A DNA stretch of 7,395 bases from CAYLGY01 sp964383325 (lineage in GTDB: Bacteria; Pseudomonadota; Alphaproteobacteria; Rhizobiales; Rhizobiaceae): the NCBI GenBank assembly GCA_964383325.1, contig CAYLGY010000106.1, positions 1 through 7,395 on the forward strand. The letters run 5' to 3'. This document shows, piece by piece, positions 5,647-7,395 of the stretch (positions are counted from its first letter, which is position 1; each line of letters starts with the position of its first letter). Position numbers and translations under genes: made by a program. Under the pieces are notes generated by a model. That model did no database searches. It was not told the DNA's origin and saw only the letters and a list, made by a program, of their open reading frames with translations.

Positions 5647-6030
5647 CTATTCGGCAGCCGCTTCGCCGTCCGCTTCCGCGGCAGCGGCCCGGGCCTCTTC
5701 CTCAGCCTGGCGAGCAGCCGCCAGACGTTCCTGCGCCTTCTGGCCGGGCTCGCCCTTCTTCGGATTGTTGCGGGTCGGGCGCGAGGCAATGCCGGCCTGG
5801 TCGAGGAAGCGCAGCACCCGATCCGTGGGCTGGGCACCCAGGCCGAGCCAATGGCGGATGCGATCCTCCTTGAGCTTTACGCGTTCCGCATCCCGGGGAA
5901 GCATCGGGTTCCAGGCGCCGACCTGCTCGATGAAGCGGCCATCGCGCGGACTGCGCGCATCGGCGACGACGACGTGGTAATAGGGGCGCTTCTTCGAACC
6001 CGCGCGGGCCAGACGAATTTTCAAGGACAT
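5647..6030 (-). CDS. rpsP: 30S ribosomal protein bS16
   Basis: A 127-residue protein of the small ribosomal subunit. The conserved core is at residues 1-85: MSLKIRLARAGSKKRPYYHV, VADARSPRDGRFIEQVGAWNP, then the helix LKEDRIRHWLGLGAQPTDRV and FLDQAGI. The C-terminal tail from about residue 90 is charged and rich in Ala and Glu, a common extension in alphaproteobacteria compared with the roughly 82-residue E. coli protein. The ATG at 6030 has a good ribosome binding site, AGGAG with 8 bases between. It lies 33 bases after the chorismate mutase stop in the same unit and is followed by a terminator rather than by rimM. Confidence 0.97.
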   Translation of the reverse strand: MSLKIRLARAGSKKRPYYHVVVADARSPRDGRFIEQVGAWNPMLPRDAERVKLKEDRIRHWLGLGAQPTDRVLRFLDQAGIASRPTRNNPKKGEPGQKAQERLAAARQAEEEARAAAAEADGEAAAE

Positions 6031-6063
6031 GCTGTTTTCTCCTGTCGTGATTTGTGCGCCGTC

Positions 6064-6405
6064 TCAATCCGGACGTGCGACGAGGTCTGCATTCTTCTCT
6101 CCGGCCGCAACCGCCTCGTGATGGCGGATGACGTGCGGAATGATGAAGTTGAGATATTTTTCGGTGAAATCGGGGTTGAAGCGCGCATCCTCGGCCAGGC
6201 GGCGCAGCCTCGCGATCTGCTCCGCCTCACGCGTTGGATCGGCCGGCGGCAGCTTGTGTTCCGACTTCAGACGGCTGACTTCCTCGGTACAGCGGAAACG
6301 CTCTGCCAGCATGTAGATGATGGCCGCATCGATATTGTCGATCGAGGCCCTGAGGTCGCGCAGCAGCACGCGGGCGCGCTCGACATGGTCAATTTCCGTC
6401 GTCAT
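6064..6405 (-). CDS. Chorismate mutase, AroQ class
   Basis: Converts chorismate to prephenate, the first step towards phenylalanine and tyrosine, in the cytoplasm. It is an all-helical AroQ domain. Compared with the mutase domain of E. coli P-protein, the key residues are (numbered from this ATG) Arg19 in RASIDNID, Arg36 and Lys47 in AERFRCTEEVSRLK, and Asp56, Arg59 and Glu60 in DPTREAEQ. The position of E. coli Gln88 appears to be His96 in VIRHHEA. Two starts compete. ATG 6405 (113 residues) has GAGGGG six bases upstream and gives the N-terminus usual for rhizobial homologues. ATG 6438 (124 residues) overlaps the acetyltransferase stop as ATGA and has GAGGAG eight bases upstream. I prefer 6405. 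It is a small single-domain mutase with no prephenate dehydratase or dehydrogenase fused, placed between a GNAT gene and rpsP as in other Hyphomicrobiales. Confidence 0.88.
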   Translation of the reverse strand: MTTEIDHVERARVLLRDLRASIDNIDAAIIYMLAERFRCTEEVSRLKSEHKLPPADPTREAEQIARLRRLAEDARFNPDFTEKYLNFIIPHVIRHHEAVAAGEKNADLVARPD

Positions 6406-6434
6406 TTCCGTCCCCTCATTTTCTTTTTTGATCC

Positions 6435-6962
6435 TCATGCAGCCTGCTCCTCGCTGAACGAGATCCGAGGATGGCGCCAGACCATGGCGTTGCCGGCGCG
6501 CAGCCCGATCATCTCGCCCGCCTGCGCGCCCAGTTTCTCGGCCACCCGGCGTGAAGCGGCGTTTTCAGGATCGATATAGCTGACCAACTCCGCCGGCCCC
6601 CCCAGCCGGACGATCCCGACCCGCGCCGCACGCGCGGCCTCCGTGGCGTAGCCCTTGTTCTGGAAGGCCGGGAATACGCTCCAGCCGATTTCCGGAAAGG
6701 GCCAGTCCGGCGGATTGAGATAGCCGGTAAAGCCGGCCAGCGCCCCGCTCGCCTTTTCCTCGATGGCCCACAGGCTCAGTCCGTACAGCGCCCAATGGCC
6801 GACATATGCAGAAAGCTGGTCATAAACTTCCTCCGCCTTGCGCACACCGCCGATGAACCGGGTTGCTTCGGGATTGGTGAAGAATTCTGTCAGCGGAGCA
6901 AGGTCGCGCGTCTCAAAGCCACGCAATACAAGTCTTTCGGTTTCAAATTTCGGTGCAATCAT
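6435..6962 (-). CDS. GNAT-family N-acetyltransferase, RimJ/RimL-like
   Basis: A 175-residue acetyl-CoA-dependent acetyltransferase. It opens with FETERLVLRGF, typical of the RimJ/RimL group, and continues with a strand LWAIEEKASGALAGFTG. The EIGWSVFPAFQNKGYATEAA segment carries the acetyl-CoA pyrophosphate loop, with Gln101, Gly104 and Ala106. DPENAASRRVAEKLGA (131-146) is the standard Asn-x-x-Ser helix. The substrate is unknown; members of this group acetylate protein N-termini or small molecules. The ATG overlaps the ffh stop (ATGA, 6962-6959), so translation is coupled to ffh. Position between ffh and chorismate mutase is typical of rhizobia and need not imply a shared function. Confidence 0.9.
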   Translation of the reverse strand: MIAPKFETERLVLRGFETRDLAPLTEFFTNPEATRFIGGVRKAEEVYDQLSAYVGHWALYGLSLWAIEEKASGALAGFTGYLNPPDWPFPEIGWSVFPAFQNKGYATEAARAARVGIVRLGGPAELVSYIDPENAASRRVAEKLGAQAGEMIGLRAGNAMVWRHPRISFSEEQAA

Positions 6963-7395
6963 TTCTTGCCGCCCTTCGGCAATCCGGGCAGGCCAAGGCC
7001 GCCCGGCAATTTCGGTAGACTCCCGCCGCCAAGCCCCGGCAGCCCGCCCGGCGCGCCGAGACCGGAAGACTGGAGCTGCTTCTGCAGCGCCTCCAGCTGG
7101 CGCGGATCGATGCTGGCCGGGTCCGGCATGCCGCCAAGGCCCATCTTCTGCGCCATGCCGCCCATCATGCCGCGCAGCATGCCACCCTTCCTGCCCTTGC
7201 CGCCCATGGCCTTCATCATGTCGGCCATTTGCCGGTGCATCTTCAGCAGCTTGTTGATCTGCGCGGCATCCGTGCCCGAACCGGCAGCAATGCGCTTCTT
7301 GCGGCTATGCTTGAGAAGCTCGGGATTGGCCCGCTCCTGCGGCGTCATCGAGGAGATGATGGCAAGCTGGCGCGCGAACATCCTGTCGTCGAGCC
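6959..7395 (-). CDS. ffh: Signal recognition particle protein Ffh, C-terminal M domain (partial)
   Basis: The 3' end of ffh; the frame is open through the right edge (in-frame codons LDDR precede the methionine at 7381, which is internal and not a start). Visible is the M domain, which binds 4.5S RNA and signal peptides: RQLAIISSMTPQERANPELL, the RNA-binding helix-turn-helix SRKKRIAAGSGT, then the helix INKLLKMHRQMADMMKAM. After it comes a methionine- and glycine-rich stretch (GGMLRGMMGGMAQKMGLGGM), and a Gly/Pro/Leu-rich low-complexity tail ending LPKGGKK. The GTPase (NG) domain lies outside the window. It is the first visible gene of the minus-strand unit ffh - GNAT - chorismate mutase - rpsP. 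Confidence 0.96.
   Translation of the reverse strand, partial: LDDRMFARQLAIISSMTPQERANPELLKHSRKKRIAAGSGTDAAQINKLLKMHRQMADMMKAMGGKGRKGGMLRGMMGGMAQKMGLGGMPDPASIDPRQLEALQKQLQSSGLGAPGGLPGLGGGSLPKLPGGLGLPGLPKGGKK

Noticed and set aside
5851..6579. Plus-strand 242-codon frame across rpsP, chorismate mutase and GNAT
   Set aside because: It is antisense to three well-supported genes and resembles no family.

Overview
The window looks like a chromosome segment from an alphaproteobacterium of the order Hyphomicrobiales (Rhizobiales). Three things point there: the tightly coupled run ffh - GNAT acetyltransferase - chorismate mutase - rpsP, the style of the encoded proteins, and a decayed copy of the GCATGATC...-type short palindrome that litters rhizobial intergenic DNA. 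Genus cannot be fixed from the sequence alone.

The right part (about 3673-7395) is core genome, all on the minus strand. Read in the direction of transcription it holds the 3' end of ffh (SRP GTPase, M domain), a RimJ/RimL-like GNAT acetyltransferase, an AroQ-type chorismate mutase and rpsP (ribosomal protein bS16). ATGA overlaps join ffh to the acetyltransferase and, if the upstream start is used, the acetyltransferase to the mutase. A strong intrinsic terminator follows rpsP directly. Then comes typA/bipA (translational GTPase), which must have its own promoter. The usual rimM-trmD-rplS continuation after rpsP is absent, so the rpsP terminator or the typA leader marks a synteny break.

The left part (about 1-3420) is an accessory catabolic-type locus and is visibly less GC-rich, most clearly in the regulator gene. 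A GTG-started double-hotdog (MaoC / FAS1-like) dehydratase is coupled by an ATGA overlap to a family III (CaiB/BaiF) CoA-transferase whose reading frame breaks at the window edge. Divergent to them lies a GntR/FCD regulator. Convergent to the regulator is a DUF2889 gene. Between the DUF2889 start and its upstream promoter lies an undescribed fragment of a short-chain dehydrogenase (SDR) that keeps the Rossmann glycine motif but has several frameshifts and has lost about three quarters of the gene.

The main observation is regulatory. The same near-palindrome, ATTACATGTAAT, occurs three times: between a TTGACA -35 and the -10 of the dehydratase promoter, overlapping the regulator's own promoter, and again just downstream of a TTGACA in front of the SDR remnant/DUF2889 unit. 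The simplest reading is a small autoregulated GntR regulon controlling a CoA-ester degradation pathway of unknown substrate, now partly decayed (SDR remnant, frameshifted CoA-transferase).

Between typA and this locus are 490 bases without an intact gene. They hold, from high to low coordinate: nothing recognisable (3532-3672), the rhizobial palindrome, a perfect 15-bp inverted repeat, the third operator/promoter and the SDR remnant.
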